Assembly (NCBI RefSeq): GCF_000621445.1
Contig: NZ_JHYI01000006.1
Coordinates: 1 to 64,000 of the forward strand
Source: Alkalihalobacillus bogoriensis ATCC BAA-922
GTDB lineage: Bacteria; Bacillota; Bacilli; Bacillales; Bacillaceae_F
Reading direction: 5' to 3'
Length of the DNA stretch: 64,000 bases
Within the stretch, counting starts at the first letter, position 1. Every line of letters begins with the position of its first letter. Shown piece by piece: positions 16,425 to 25,709 of this stretch. Under the pieces are notes generated by a model, which saw only the letters and a program-made list of their open reading frames with translations, did no database searches and had not been told where the DNA came from. The translations under genes and the position numbers were made by a program.

Positions 16425-18857
16425 TTAAGATTGAACGACTTTCACTTTGTTGTTTGAGAACAATGTTTGTTTTAAATCTTCACTGCCGATAATCTCTTCC
16501 CATGGGTCATGAAGAACAGATAAAGCTGTATCCATACGATCACTTAATGCTTTTCGATTCTCTTCATCTTCAATAATTTCTTTTCTAATTAGCTCAAGTC
16601 CATATCGCTCAACCCAAGGAGCTGTACGTTCTAAATATCTTGCCGTTTCACGATATAGTTGTAAATAAGCAGCTGTAATTTCTAATACTTCTTCAGACGT
16701 TTTTACTTTACAAAGCAAGTCGGCTTTTCTAAGCTCTGTACCACCGTTTCCACCAACGTAAATTTCCCATGCCCCTTCAACACCTACAATCCCTAAATCT
16801 TTAATTCCTGACTCAGCGCAGTTTCGTGGGCATGCAGACACTGCCATTTTTACTTTATGAGGCGTTGGTAGTCGTTCAAACTTCTTCTCGAGGGCAATTC
16901 CCATTCCAATTGAATCTTGTGTTCCAAATCGACAGAAATTTTCTCCTACACATGTTTTCACTGTTCGAAGTGATTTTCCATAAGCATAACCAGAAGGCAT
17001 ATCAAGTTCTTTCCACACTTGCGGTAAATCTTCTTTTTTCACACCGAACAAGTCAATTCGTTGACCACCCGTAATTTTCATAAGAGGGACATCATATTTA
17101 TCGGCAACATCGGCAATTCTTCGTAGTTCAGAAGAGTTCGTTACCCCTCCATACATCCTTGGTACAACCGAATACGTTCCATCCTTTTGGATATTGGCAT
17201 GCATTCTTTCGTTAACAAAACGAGATTCTCTTTCATCTTCATGAATCGTCGGGTGTACCATTCCTAAATAGTAGTTGATCGCTGGACGACATTTCGAACA
17301 TCCTTCATCTGTTTTCCAACCTAATACATTCATCACTTCTTTTGAATGTGTTAATCCTTTTGCTCGAATTTCATCTACGACTTCTTCATGCGTTAACGTT
17401 GTACAACTACAAAGAGTTTGTTTTTGGTTTGCTCCGTCAAACTCATCACCTAATGTTAGTTCAAGTAATTCGGCAATCATCGGTTTACATGTTCCACAAG
17501 AACGACCGGCATTTGTACATCCACTGACTTCTTCAACCGAGCACATGCCATCGACTTTAATTGAATTGACAATTTCTCCTTTTGATACCCCATTACAGCC
17601 ACAGACCGTATCACTATCCGCCATTGAAGCAACGATGCTTTCACCTGATGTGGAACCATCTTGTAAAATCGAAATTGGAGCCATATCGGATACATCTGCT
17701 CCATCTTGGATCATATTAAATAATTTAGGACCTTCTTTTGTGTCTCCAAATAACACGGCACCCACTACTTTATTATCGCGGATCATTACTTTTTTATAGA
17801 TTCCTTCAAATTCATCATACACTCGAACACTTCTTGTTGAGCCATCATCCATAAATTCACCAGCAGAAAAGACATTAACGCCAGAAACCTTTAATTTTGT
17901 TGATAATACAGATCCTTCATAACCAACACCAGCATCTTCACCACATATTCGTTTTGCTAGTACTTTCCCTTGTTCCCAAAGAGGAGCAACTAGTCCATAG
18001 ACGATTTCACGGTGTTCTGCACATTCTCCTACAGCAAATACGCCGTCAGCACTCGTTTCCATAAAATCATTAACAACAATCCCTCGGTTCACTTCGATGT
18101 CACTTGCCTTAGCGACATCTACATTAGGTTTAATACCGACTGCCATGACAACTAAGTCTGCTGTCGTTTCGGTTCCATCTTTAAAGCGAATTTTTTTCAC
18201 TCGTTTACGCCCGACAATCTCAGACGTTAGCTTTGGCATTAAAAAGTTCATCCCTTGTTTTTCAAGCTCAATTCGAAGTAGGCGACCTGCATCTTGATCA
18301 AGCTGACGTTCCATTAAATAGTCTTGAATGTGGACAACATCTACTTTCATTCCTAAATTAATCAATCCACGTGCCGCTTCCAATCCTAGTAATCCACCAC
18401 CAATGACAACTGCTTTTTTATAGTTTTCTGCGGCTTCAATCATCATTTCACAGTCTTTAATATTACGGAAAGCGATAACTCCTTCTAAATCAGCACCTGG
18501 TAAAGGAAGCATAAATGGATGAGAACCCGTAGCAATAATCGCATAATCATAACTTACTTCTCTTCCTTTATCTGTAACTATTGTTTTCTTTTCTTTGTCT
18601 AGTTTCATGACTGTTTCGCTTGTATAAAGCGTAATATTGTTTTCCTCATACCATTCAAGACTATTTAATTCAATATCTTTAATCGTTGTATCCCCTTGTA
18701 AAACCGTTGATAGCGCAATACGATTATAGTTTACATGGGGTTCACTCCCAAAAATTGTAATTTCAAATTTATCTTTCCCACCAACTTTTATTATTTCCTC
18801 TATCGCTCGGACACCTGCCATACCATTCCCAATTAAAACTAGTTTTTGTTTCGCCAT
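16425..18857 (-). CDS. nirB: Nitrite reductase [NAD(P)H] large subunit NirB (NasD)
   Basis: Reduces nitrite to ammonium with NADH. The 810-residue product starts at MAKQKLVLIGNG behind GGGGGGAAA. Domains in order: an FAD/NADH pyridine nucleotide reductase (GNGMAGVRA near 10; second dinucleotide motif GGGLLGLEAARG near 155; AVGECAEH FAD site), two BFD-like [2Fe-2S] cysteine clusters (CGCNGVSKGE...CGTCKP and CSCTTLTHEE...CSKCRP), the ferredoxin-like half domain, and the sirohaem/4Fe-4S domain with CVGENFCRFG and ACPRNCAES. Length and order match B. subtilis NasD. First gene of nirB-nirD-nasC. Confidence 0.96.
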   Translation of the reverse strand: MAKQKLVLIGNGMAGVRAIEEIIKVGGKDKFEITIFGSEPHVNYNRIALSTVLQGDTTIKDIELNSLEWYEENNITLYTSETVMKLDKEKKTIVTDKGREVSYDYAIIATGSHPFMLPLPGADLEGVIAFRNIKDCEMMIEAAENYKKAVVIGGGLLGLEAARGLINLGMKVDVVHIQDYLMERQLDQDAGRLLRIELEKQGMNFLMPKLTSEIVGRKRVKKIRFKDGTETTADLVVMAVGIKPNVDVAKASDIEVNRGIVVNDFMETSADGVFAVGECAEHREIVYGLVAPLWEQGKVLAKRICGEDAGVGYEGSVLSTKLKVSGVNVFSAGEFMDDGSTRSVRVYDEFEGIYKKVMIRDNKVVGAVLFGDTKEGPKLFNMIQDGADVSDMAPISILQDGSTSGESIVASMADSDTVCGCNGVSKGEIVNSIKVDGMCSVEEVSGCTNAGRSCGTCKPMIAELLELTLGDEFDGANQKQTLCSCTTLTHEEVVDEIRAKGLTHSKEVMNVLGWKTDEGCSKCRPAINYYLGMVHPTIHEDERESRFVNERMHANIQKDGTYSVVPRMYGGVTNSSELRRIADVADKYDVPLMKITGGQRIDLFGVKKEDLPQVWKELDMPSGYAYGKSLRTVKTCVGENFCRFGTQDSIGMGIALEKKFERLPTPHKVKMAVSACPRNCAESGIKDLGIVGVEGAWEIYVGGNGGTELRKADLLCKVKTSEEVLEITAAYLQLYRETARYLERTAPWVERYGLELIRKEIIEDEENRKALSDRMDTALSVLHDPWEEIIGSEDLKQTLFSNNKVKVVQS

Positions 18858-18900
18858 TATCGTTTCCCCCCATTTCAAATCGTACAGCCATTTTTTGCAA

Positions 18901-18917
18901 CGTCATATTTTGTTACA
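18901..18917 (-). promoter_or_regulatory. Possible TnrA-like site upstream of nirB
   Basis: CGTCATATTTTGTTACA differs at one position from the palindromic consensus TGTNA-N7-TNACA of the nitrogen regulator TnrA, which controls nasB-F in B. subtilis. It lies only 44 bp before the nirB start, close for an activating site, so the call is tentative. Apart from repeat A3, nothing else is visible in 18858-19379. Confidence 0.3.
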
Positions 18918-19124
18918 TTGCTTCACTATGACTCATTTTCTGAAATTCCTTTTGAACTCCTAATTCCCTTTGCGTTTCTAGTTCTTATTTTTGCATAGAT
19001 AAATTCAGAATTGTTAAACAATGAAAGAAGATCTAACACTGTTTTTTAAGGAGAAGGCTTTGTTTTTTAATAATGAGGCTTGTTGACCTACTTTTGAAGA
19101 GAGTGCAGCAAAGGGTTATCGTTT

Positions 19125-19303
19125 CGGACATTTTTTCCGCTATACCATAAAAAACACCACTATTTAAAATGCTAGCGGACCTCAGTTCCGCTATTGGAGC
19201 ATTTGAGCCAAACAAAGTCTCTGTTTTTGTCATGTAACGGAACAGATGTCCGAAAGCCTATGAAAAACGTTACTTTTTCATACAATAGGGGATCATCTGT
19301 CCT
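19125..19303. repeat. Four-hairpin repeat element A3 (51/62/51 spacing)
   Basis: Direct 15-mers start at 19125 (CGGACATTTTTTCCG) and 19176 (CGGACCTCAGTTCCG). Inverted ones start at 19238 (CGGAACAGATGTCCG) and, decayed, at 19289 (GGGATCATCTGTCCT). The positions keep the exact 51/62/51 geometry even where the fourth copy has lost its stem. Confidence 0.82.
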
Positions 19304-19336
19304 TATTGAACAGCTCATCTCACCTACTAACGAAAA

Positions 19337-19365
19337 AAAGCCATCGATTTTTTCTCGACAGCCTT
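19337..19365 (-). terminator. moaB terminator
   Basis: On the - strand AAGGCTGTCGA and TCGATGGCTTTTTTT form a hairpin with one mismatch and a U-run, 15 bp beyond the moaB stop. Confidence 0.75.
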
Positions 19366-19379
19366 TTCGTATGCACAGA

Positions 19380-19895
19380 TTAGTTTCGGTCTTTTCGAAT
19401 TTCTCTAATAACATGAGCAAGTTCAGGGATAATAATTTTTGTCATTGCTAAGCGGACTGCTCCACTAGATCCTGGCATTGAAAATACAGCTGTATTTCCC
19501 CTTACACCTGCCACCGCTCGGCTCAAAATCGACGCTGTTCCGATATCTTCAGTGTAACTTAAATAACGAAATAGCTCACCAAAACCTGGGATGACTTTAT
19601 CAAGACTAGCAAAAACCGCCTCATACGTTGTGTCTCGCAACGCTAAACCTGTTCCCCCATTAATTAGAACAGCATCAATGTCCTCACGTTCACTTGCGCT
19701 CATGATCCATCGCTGCACTTCACTATACTCGTCTTTCACAATCGCATACTCTACAACTTCATAATTTGTTTTTTCAAGCAATTCATGTATAAGTTGGCCA
19801 CTTTTATCCGTTTCTGTTGTCCTCGTATCTGATACTGTTACTACGAGACAGCGAACAACAGTCGGTGCTTCCTTCCGGTGTTCCTCAACTGACAT
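19380..19895 (-). CDS. moaB: Molybdenum cofactor biosynthesis protein MoaB
   Basis: MogA/MoaB-type molybdopterin adenylyltransferase, which activates molybdopterin for molybdenum insertion. The 171-residue product starts at MSVEEHRKEAP behind GGGGGTGGAG. Family motifs present: VTVSDTRT near residue 23, the loop INGGTGLALRDTTYEA, PGFGELFRYLSY and the C-terminal FSMPGSSGAVRLAM. It is divergent from moaC with 91 bp between them. Confidence 0.93.
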   Translation of the reverse strand: MSVEEHRKEAPTVVRCLVVTVSDTRTTETDKSGQLIHELLEKTNYEVVEYAIVKDEYSEVQRWIMSASEREDIDAVLINGGTGLALRDTTYEAVFASLDKVIPGFGELFRYLSYTEDIGTASILSRAVAGVRGNTAVFSMPGSSGAVRLAMTKIIIPELAHVIREIRKDRN

Positions 19896-19986
19896 ACACT
19901 CCACCCCCCACGATAAGTTTGTCCCTATTTTAACATAGGAGTAGACATGTTAAAATAATAGCATGACAGATTGAGGAGGCTTTTTA

Positions 19987-20475
19987 ATGGCAGATTTCAC
20001 CCATTTTAATGAAGAAGGTCGAGCCAAAATGGTCGACATTTCTCCAAAACAAATTACCGTTCGAACAGCTATAGCGCATTCAAGTGTGCAAGTGAATGAT
20101 GAAATATACGAGAAAATCAAAACCGGGCAAATGGGAAAAGGAGATGTATTAGCTGTTGCACAAGTTGCAGGAATTATGGCAGCAAAAAATACAGCCAACT
20201 GGATTCCAATGTGCCATCCCTTATCGTTACAAGGCGTAAATGTTTCTTTTTCTTGGGGGGAAACTGAACAAAAAATATTACATATTACTGTAGAAGTGAA
20301 AACAGAAGGGAAAACAGGAGTTGAAATGGAAGCTTTAACAGCAGCTTCTGCCACAGCGTTAACTGTATATGATATGTGTAAAGCGGTTGATAAAGGTATG
20401 ATAATAGGGCCGACCTATTTACAAGAAAAAACAGGTGGCAAAAATGGTGATTTTTCACGTCGGATTAAAGAATAA
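19987..20475 (+). CDS. moaC: Cyclic pyranopterin monophosphate synthase MoaC
   Basis: Converts the MoaA product to cyclic pyranopterin monophosphate, the second half of the first Moco step. The 162-residue product follows GAGGAGG. Conserved motifs: [10 protein letters not shown], the active-site region PMCHPL (near 77) and [24 protein letters not shown]. MoaA, MoaD and MoaE are not in the window. Its convergent neighbour is minD, from which it is separated by repeat B1 and a two-way terminator. Confidence 0.96.
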   Translation: MADFTHFNEEGRAKMVDISPKQITVRTAIAHSSVQVNDEIYEKIKTGQMGKGDVLAVAQVAGIMAAKNTANWIPMCHPLSLQGVNVSFSWGETEQKILHITVEVKTEGKTGVEMEALTAASATALTVYDMCKAVDKGMIIGPTYLQEKTGGKNGDFSRRIKE

Positions 20476-20509
20476 GCTTTCAACCAAAGTTTTCATGCTT
20501 TCTTATACG

Positions 20510-20672
20510 TAAGAAAAACGCGGAGAGTCTTTTCTTTCAAGCGAAGTGAGGAGCCCTGCCCGCTTTTTGAAAGTGAACCCCAAGTGCTCTTCCTGGGGTG
20601 AAACGCGCAGGTGCGGAGCTTCGCTCTTCTTGAAATAGCTTTCAAAACTTCAATGCTACACCAAAATTTTTA
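20510..20672. repeat. Structured interspersed repeat B, copy 1
   Basis: A ~160-bp repeat that begins TAAGAAAAACGCGG and is shared with 26404, 63121 and 63502. It can fold as RNA: TTTCAAGCGAAG near the start closes with CTTCGCTCTTCTTGAAA at the end, and an inner hairpin forms from CCCCAAG and the complementary C(T)TGGGG. It lies between the convergent ends of moaC and minD. Read on +, it could be transcribed as the moaC 3' UTR before the terminator at 20698. Confidence 0.8.
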
Positions 20673-20697
20673 TACCTTCTTATCTTTTAAACAAAAA

Positions 20698-20736
20698 CAA
20701 GCACCCATCACATAGGCAGAGTGACGGATGCTTGTT
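20698..20736. terminator. Bidirectional terminator moaC / minD
   Basis: ACAAGCA...TCAC pairs with GTGA...TGCTTGT (one bulge), followed by T7 on + and TTTTTGTTT on -. It ends both the moaC transcript and the mreBCD-minCD transcript. Confidence 0.85.
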
Positions 20737-20739
20737 TTT

Positions 20740-21537
20740 TTATGAACGTATTCCAAAAAACTTTTTTACTTTCGAGAACATACCTTTTTGCCCATCAATG
20801 GCCATTAATGGCACAGTTTCGCCAAGAATTCTTCTAGCGATGTTACGATAGGCGATTGCAGCTTTACTCGTTGGAAATAACGCCACTGGTTCACCATTGT
20901 TAGAATGCTTAATGACATCATCATCATCAACAACAATTCCAAGTAGCTCAATCGCAAGGATGGAAACAATTTCATCAACGTCTAACATATCACCATTTTT
21001 CATCATGTGATTGCGAATTCGATTAACAACTAGTTTCGGAGATTCAATATCTTCTTTTTCTAGCAATCCTATAATCCGGTCTGCATCCCTTACAGCAGAG
21101 ATTTCTGGTGTTGTTACAACGATAGCACGATCGGCCCCGGCAACTGCATTTTTGAAGCCTTGTTCAATTCCAGCAGGGCAATCAATAATAATGTAGTCAT
21201 AGTCTTGCTTTAGTTCTTCAACGATTTTTTTCATTTGGTGTGGTTGAACAGATGATTTATCTTTTGTTTGTGCCGCTGGTAATAAAGTTAAACATTCAAA
21301 ACGCTTGTCCTTAATTAATGCTTGCTGTAGACGACACCGTTCTTCCACCACATCGACTAAATCATAAATAATGCGGTTTTCCAATCCCATCACAACATCT
21401 AAATTGCGCAAACCAATATCTGTATCAATTAAGCAAACTTTTTTACCTGAAAGGGCAAGAGATGTCCCTATGTTTGCTGAGGTTGTTGTTTTTCCAACTC
21501 CCCCTTTACCTGAAGTTATGACGATAGCCTCTCCCAC
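20740..21537 (-). CDS. minD: Septum-site-determining ATPase MinD
   Basis: Membrane-binding ATPase that places MinC at the poles and so keeps division at midcell. The 265-residue product starts at a GTG giving MGEAIVITSGKGGVGKTT, matching B. subtilis MinD, with AGGGG 8 nt upstream. The deviant Walker A KGGVGKTT is at residues 11-18, and the C-terminus GMFSKVKKFFGIRS is the amphipathic membrane-targeting helix. It follows minC by 35 bp. Confidence 0.97.
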   Translation of the reverse strand: MGEAIVITSGKGGVGKTTTSANIGTSLALSGKKVCLIDTDIGLRNLDVVMGLENRIIYDLVDVVEERCRLQQALIKDKRFECLTLLPAAQTKDKSSVQPHQMKKIVEELKQDYDYIIIDCPAGIEQGFKNAVAGADRAIVVTTPEISAVRDADRIIGLLEKEDIESPKLVVNRIRNHMMKNGDMLDVDEIVSILAIELLGIVVDDDDVIKHSNNGEPVALFPTSKAAIAYRNIARRILGETVPLMAIDGQKGMFSKVKKFFGIRS

Positions 21538-21572
21538 GCTCATTTCCCCTTTCCTTTCATACATAAAATGAA

Positions 21573-22259
21573 CTAATTCAATTCAATAAAATTGGTTAAC
21601 TTAGGACGAAGATGGTAAAGCAATTGAATTTTATCTACTAGGACTTTGTTTTCTGTTTCATGTATGTACGCACATTCCATTTCACTCGCCACTTGCTCTG
21701 TCCGATTCGGCTGTTCGGCAAGTTCATCTGCAATAATCAAATGGGATGGTTCCATTCGCGAAGCACATATAATCGCTTCTCGATTTCCCTCGCAACCAGC
21801 ATGAGCGGCTCCCCTTAATGCTCCCATTATAAATACATTGCCTGTTGCCATCACTTTCCCACCAGGATTGACATCACCAATGAGTAATAAATCTCCTTTA
21901 ATTTCGAGAACTTGTCCTGAGCGGATGACTTTTGCAACAGTAACAATTTGCTTCTCACGACGAATTTTTTCAGCCTCTTCTTTTGTAATAATATTTGAAT
22001 CAATTTTCTCAATTCGCAATTGATTGTCTCTGACAATGACGTCACGTAATTGAGTTTCCTGTTCTTTTGTAAGAAAACGATTGCCGACAATAACATTAAC
22101 AAATGCTTGGCGTCCCTCATCGTTTTGCTGATAATGTTTTGAAGATAGCTTTTCTTTTAACTCTACTATCAAGTCTGAGAAAGAACAACCATCATCAAGT
22201 AAAAAATTTAATCCTTCTTTTGTACCTTTTATTGTAACATGATGTTTTTTTTGCGACAT
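21573..22259 (-). CDS. minC: Septum-site-determining protein MinC
   Basis: Inhibitor of FtsZ assembly recruited by MinD. The 228-residue product has the N-terminal MinC domain (residues ~1-105) and the C-terminal beta-helix domain with the MinD contact region GDVNPGGKVMATGNVFIMGALRGAAHAG near 128-155. Behind GAGGTGAACG. It is part of mreBCD-minCD. Confidence 0.96.
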   Translation of the reverse strand: MSQKKHHVTIKGTKEGLNFLLDDGCSFSDLIVELKEKLSSKHYQQNDEGRQAFVNVIVGNRFLTKEQETQLRDVIVRDNQLRIEKIDSNIITKEEAEKIRREKQIVTVAKVIRSGQVLEIKGDLLLIGDVNPGGKVMATGNVFIMGALRGAAHAGCEGNREAIICASRMEPSHLIIADELAEQPNRTEQVASEMECAYIHETENKVLVDKIQLLYHLRPKLTNFIELN

Positions 22260-22379
22260 TGATTCCGTTCACCTCAAGAGTGGTTGTACAATGATCCATT
22301 GTAATACATTCAACAAAACTATTGCCAATCCTTTTTTTCAGTCACTAGAACAAAGAATTTTTTCTTCTTTTTGTATTCG

Positions 22380-22904
22380 TTATTTTTCTAGCTGCTTCTC
22401 GAACTCTTCAACATACCGGTTTAATTTTTGTAATGGGACAATGATAATTATACTGATCACAATATTAAAAATAAAAGTAGGGAGAAAGCGCTCATAAAAA
22501 AATTGGTCAGGGCTAATGTACGCCACACCAAGCATCGTATACATCCCATATAAATAATATTCTTGGATCGATACCGCCACCATGATAATACAAGCTAAAA
22601 GAAAAAAGCTTTGTTGCACTAGTTTATAAGGTAATGAGCATATGTAGCCAATAAGTCCCATTGAAAACATATAAACCCCTAGAATTTCAGTATAAACGAT
22701 ATCATATAATAAGCCAAAAATTAGGCCGTAACATACTCCAGAAACTCTTCCACGAAATGCCCCGATAATGACAGTACTTATTAACACTAGCCTTGGAATC
22801 AGAACAAAAGAAGCTCCGTACCTTTCAGGTGAAAACACTTGAAACACAGTACCCTCTAATATAAAAAACAAAAAAACAAGAGCTGGGAGAATAAAACGAA
22901 TCAC
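22380..22904 (-). CDS. mreD: Rod-shape-determining protein MreD
   Basis: Integral membrane partner of MreC in the elongasome. The 174-residue product is almost all membrane helices (about five to six), starting MIRFILPALVFLFFILEGTVFQVFSPE. It overlaps mreC by four bases (ATGA), so the two are translationally coupled. Confidence 0.94.
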   Translation of the reverse strand: MIRFILPALVFLFFILEGTVFQVFSPERYGASFVLIPRLVLISTVIIGAFRGRVSGVCYGLIFGLLYDIVYTEILGVYMFSMGLIGYICSLPYKLVQQSFFLLACIIMVAVSIQEYYLYGMYTMLGVAYISPDQFFYERFLPTFIFNIVISIIIIVPLQKLNRYVEEFEKQLEK

Positions 22905-23770
22905 ATCTCATCCTCCTCTTCAAGCTCTTCATCGAGTAATGAACTCAATCTTTCAATAACAAACACATAATCTAAATTGTAAAAATCGGCGGCAGGTTCA
23001 ATTAACGCATTTAATGTTAGTCCATACTCATCAGGTTCGACAGACACGACATGTCCGATCGGTAATCCACTAGGAAAAATTCCACCTTTTCCTGATGTTG
23101 TTACAAGCTGGTCCACTTCGACCTCTTTATCCATGGCGAGCTTTCTCATCAAAAGTAACCCAGTTTCTTGGTCATACCCTTCTATAAATCCTAACACTTG
23201 TTCATCTGCATGGATCATAGCTGATACTCGATTTGTCCGGTCATAATCAGTAATTAATTGAACTCTAGATGTAAACGGCCCAACTCGTATCACTTTTCCA
23301 ATAAAGCCTTCTGATGTCATAACGGCCATATTTAACTCGATTCCATCATTTGAGCCTTTATTAATGGATATATACTCATTCCATCGATCTGGTGTTCGTT
23401 GAATAACTAAGGCTGTTCGTCTTTGATAATCGGACAAACTTTCATCAATGTCCAACATTTTTCGCAACGTTTCATTTTCTGCTTTGAGAATATTTCGTTC
23501 TCCCGCGACTTGGGCGTATTCTTCTAATCTTGCTTTTAATACTTGATTTTCTTCATAGATTACTTTCATTTCGTTGACATTTTCAAAGAAACCCGCTACG
23601 TAATGAGCGGGTTTAGAAAATAGGCTTTGCACCCAACCGACTGAATCCCTGAGAAATTGCTCTGGCCTTGTTAGGCTATCACGATCACTCATGGAATATC
23701 CAATTAATGCCACCAAAACGATTATACTAACTAACAATACAATTAGCCTCTTGTTAAAATATTGGGGCAT
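22901..23770 (-). CDS. mreC: Rod-shape-determining protein MreC
   Basis: Bitopic scaffold of the cell-wall elongation complex. The 289-residue product has one N-terminal membrane segment (LIVLLVSIIVLVALIGY, ~9-25), a coiled-coil region (~65-105, NEMKVIYEENQVLKARLEEY) and the two beta domains beyond (TTSGKGGIFPSGLPIGHV). It ends with an acidic tail LLDEELEEEDEM. It follows mreB by 13 bp. Confidence 0.96.
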   Translation of the reverse strand: MPQYFNKRLIVLLVSIIVLVALIGYSMSDRDSLTRPEQFLRDSVGWVQSLFSKPAHYVAGFFENVNEMKVIYEENQVLKARLEEYAQVAGERNILKAENETLRKMLDIDESLSDYQRRTALVIQRTPDRWNEYISINKGSNDGIELNMAVMTSEGFIGKVIRVGPFTSRVQLITDYDRTNRVSAMIHADEQVLGFIEGYDQETGLLLMRKLAMDKEVEVDQLVTTSGKGGIFPSGLPIGHVVSVEPDEYGLTLNALIEPAADFYNLDYVFVIERLSSLLDEELEEEDEM

Positions 23771-23783
23771 ACTCTACACCTAC

Positions 23784-24824
23784 TTACGACTTCCGATTTG
23801 ATCGAACAGTAATCCCTGCTTTAGAACGGAATAAGTGAAGATTCTCAAGCGCACGCCCTGTACCTAATGCAACACAATCTAGAGGATTTTCTGCAACAAG
23901 CACAGGCATGTTCGTTTCATCACTTAAAACCATATCTAAATTTCGCAGCAATGCGCCACCACCAGTTAATACGATCCCTCGATCCATAATGTCTGCAGCA
24001 AGCTCTGGTGGCGATTTTTCTAATGTATTTTTCACGGCTTCAATAATCGTGTACACCGTGTCAGCTAAAGCTTTTGAAATTTCTTCTGCCGTAACAGAAA
24101 TCGTTTTAGGCAAGCCAGTAACAAGGTCACGTCCACGGATTTCCATGTCATCCACACCTTCAGGCGCACCGGCTGATCCAATTTCTAATTTTAATGCTTC
24201 TGCCGTTCTTTCCCCGATCATTAAGTTGTATGTTTTTTTAATATAGGAAATGATGGCATCGTCCATTTCATCACCGGCGACACGAATCGACTGACTTGTT
24301 ACTATTCCACCTAATGAAATAATGGCTACTTCTGTTGTTCCTCCACCGATATCAACAACCATACTTCCCGTAGGCTCCCACACTGGTAAATCCGCACCTA
24401 TTGCAGCCGCAAATGGCTCTTCAATTGTATAGGCTTCACGGGCTCCCGCTTGTTTTGTTGCATCTTCTACTGCCCGTTTTTCAACTGCAGTAATACCTGA
24501 CGGAACACAAACCATCACATTCGGTTTTCTCGTAAAAACCGAACGATTTCGAAGTGATTGCTTAATAAAATATTTTAACATCGTTGCAGTTGTGTCGAAA
24601 TCTGCGATAACACCATCTTTCATCGGACGAACTGCGACAATATTCCCCGGTGTTCGACCAATCATATTTTTCGCATCATTTCCTACTGCTTCAATTGATC
24701 CTGTATCTGTACGTAGCGCCACAACGGACGGCTCCCGAACTATAACCCCTTTTCCTTTAACATAAACAAGGGTATTTGCTGTACCTAAGTCAATTCCTAA
24801 ATCTTTTGAAAAACCACCAAACAT
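23784..24824 (-). CDS. mreB: Rod-shape-determining actin homologue MreB
   Basis: Actin-like filament protein that directs lateral wall synthesis. The 346-residue product shows the phosphate-1 motif [13 protein letters not shown], the connect region, phosphate-2 [12 protein letters not shown] and the adenosine motif [12 protein letters not shown]. It opens mreBCD-minCD and is preceded by 164 bp with a possible -10 (TATAAT complement near 24871) and no clear -35. Confidence 0.97.
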   Translation of the reverse strand: MFGGFSKDLGIDLGTANTLVYVKGKGVIVREPSVVALRTDTGSIEAVGNDAKNMIGRTPGNIVAVRPMKDGVIADFDTTATMLKYFIKQSLRNRSVFTRKPNVMVCVPSGITAVEKRAVEDATKQAGAREAYTIEEPFAAAIGADLPVWEPTGSMVVDIGGGTTEVAIISLGGIVTSQSIRVAGDEMDDAIISYIKKTYNLMIGERTAEALKLEIGSAGAPEGVDDMEIRGRDLVTGLPKTISVTAEEISKALADTVYTIIEAVKNTLEKSPPELAADIMDRGIVLTGGGALLRNLDMVLSDETNMPVLVAENPLDCVALGTGRALENLHLFRSKAGITVRSNRKS

Positions 24825-24988
24825 CTATATGTATCTCCCTTCGTGTATACGAAAACTCATAAATGTAATTATACTGAATTTCGTATAAAAAAAATAGCCT
24901 CAATATTCCCCTACGATAATTTTACATTTTTCTTCATTTGCAGTCTCTCTTTAGCATACACCAAAATTAGGAATTCATAAGTCTTTTT

Positions 24989-25663
24989 TCATAAAATATA
25001 ACCTTTTTCTTTTAAGCTCACAAATTTCCTGTCACCGATGATAATGTGATCCATTAACTCAATGCCGAGTAATTTCCCACACTCGTTTAATCGTTTCGTC
25101 ACTTCTATATCTTCTCTACTAGGTCCTGGGTCCCCAGAGGGATGGTTATGAAGGCAAATAATCGAGGCGGCCGAACGGCGAAATGCTTCTTTATATACTT
25201 CCCTTGGATGAACAAGAGATGCATTTAAACTCCCTATAAACACCGTTTGACGATGGATGACATGGTTCTTCGTGTTTAAATATAAACAAACGAAATGTTC
25301 TTGCGTTAAGCTACGCATATCTTCCATGACGTACCGGGCAACATCTTCAGGAGAACGGATGATTACTCGTTCTTCGGTTTGCAAATTGCTTATCCGTCTG
25401 CCGAGCTCTAATGCAGCACATATTTCAACCGCTTTGGCCATTCCAATTCCACGAATTTGAACGAGTTCTTGAATTGTGGCTTCCTTTAATAAAGCTAACC
25501 CATCAAATGCTTGGAGCACTCGCTGAGCTAACTGCAATACGGATTCTTGTTTTGTTCCACTTCGTAACATAATCGCCAATAACTCTTGATTGGATAAAAA
25601 CCTGGCACCATCGTGTATGAGTCGTTCACGAGGGCGTTCACTAACAGGGACATCACGAATCAT
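24989..25663 (-). CDS. radC: RadC/YsxA JAMM-domain protein
   Basis: RadC-family protein with a helix-hairpin-helix N-terminus (NQELLAIMLRSGT...RGIGMAKAVEICAALELGRR) and a C-terminal JAMM metalloprotease-like domain whose zinc motif HNHPSGDPGPSREDIEV is intact. The start MIRDVPVSERPRE follows GAGGAG with 6-nt spacing, giving 224 residues. The family was once linked to DNA repair, and its true role is not settled. It follows maf, as in B. subtilis. Confidence 0.94.
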   Translation of the reverse strand: MIRDVPVSERPRERLIHDGARFLSNQELLAIMLRSGTKQESVLQLAQRVLQAFDGLALLKEATIQELVQIRGIGMAKAVEICAALELGRRISNLQTEERVIIRSPEDVARYVMEDMRSLTQEHFVCLYLNTKNHVIHRQTVFIGSLNASLVHPREVYKEAFRRSAASIICLHNHPSGDPGPSREDIEVTKRLNECGKLLGIELMDHIIIGDRKFVSLKEKGYIL

Positions 25664-25709
25664 AAGCGACTCCTCTTTCACTTTTTTATTTTCCTCCTTA
25701 CCACAAATA

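Noticed and set aside
18879-19120. Searched for a molybdenum-cofactor riboswitch before nirB/moaB
   Set aside because: No structure resembling the Moco aptamer is visible; only the A3 repeat and a weak TnrA-like palindrome were found.
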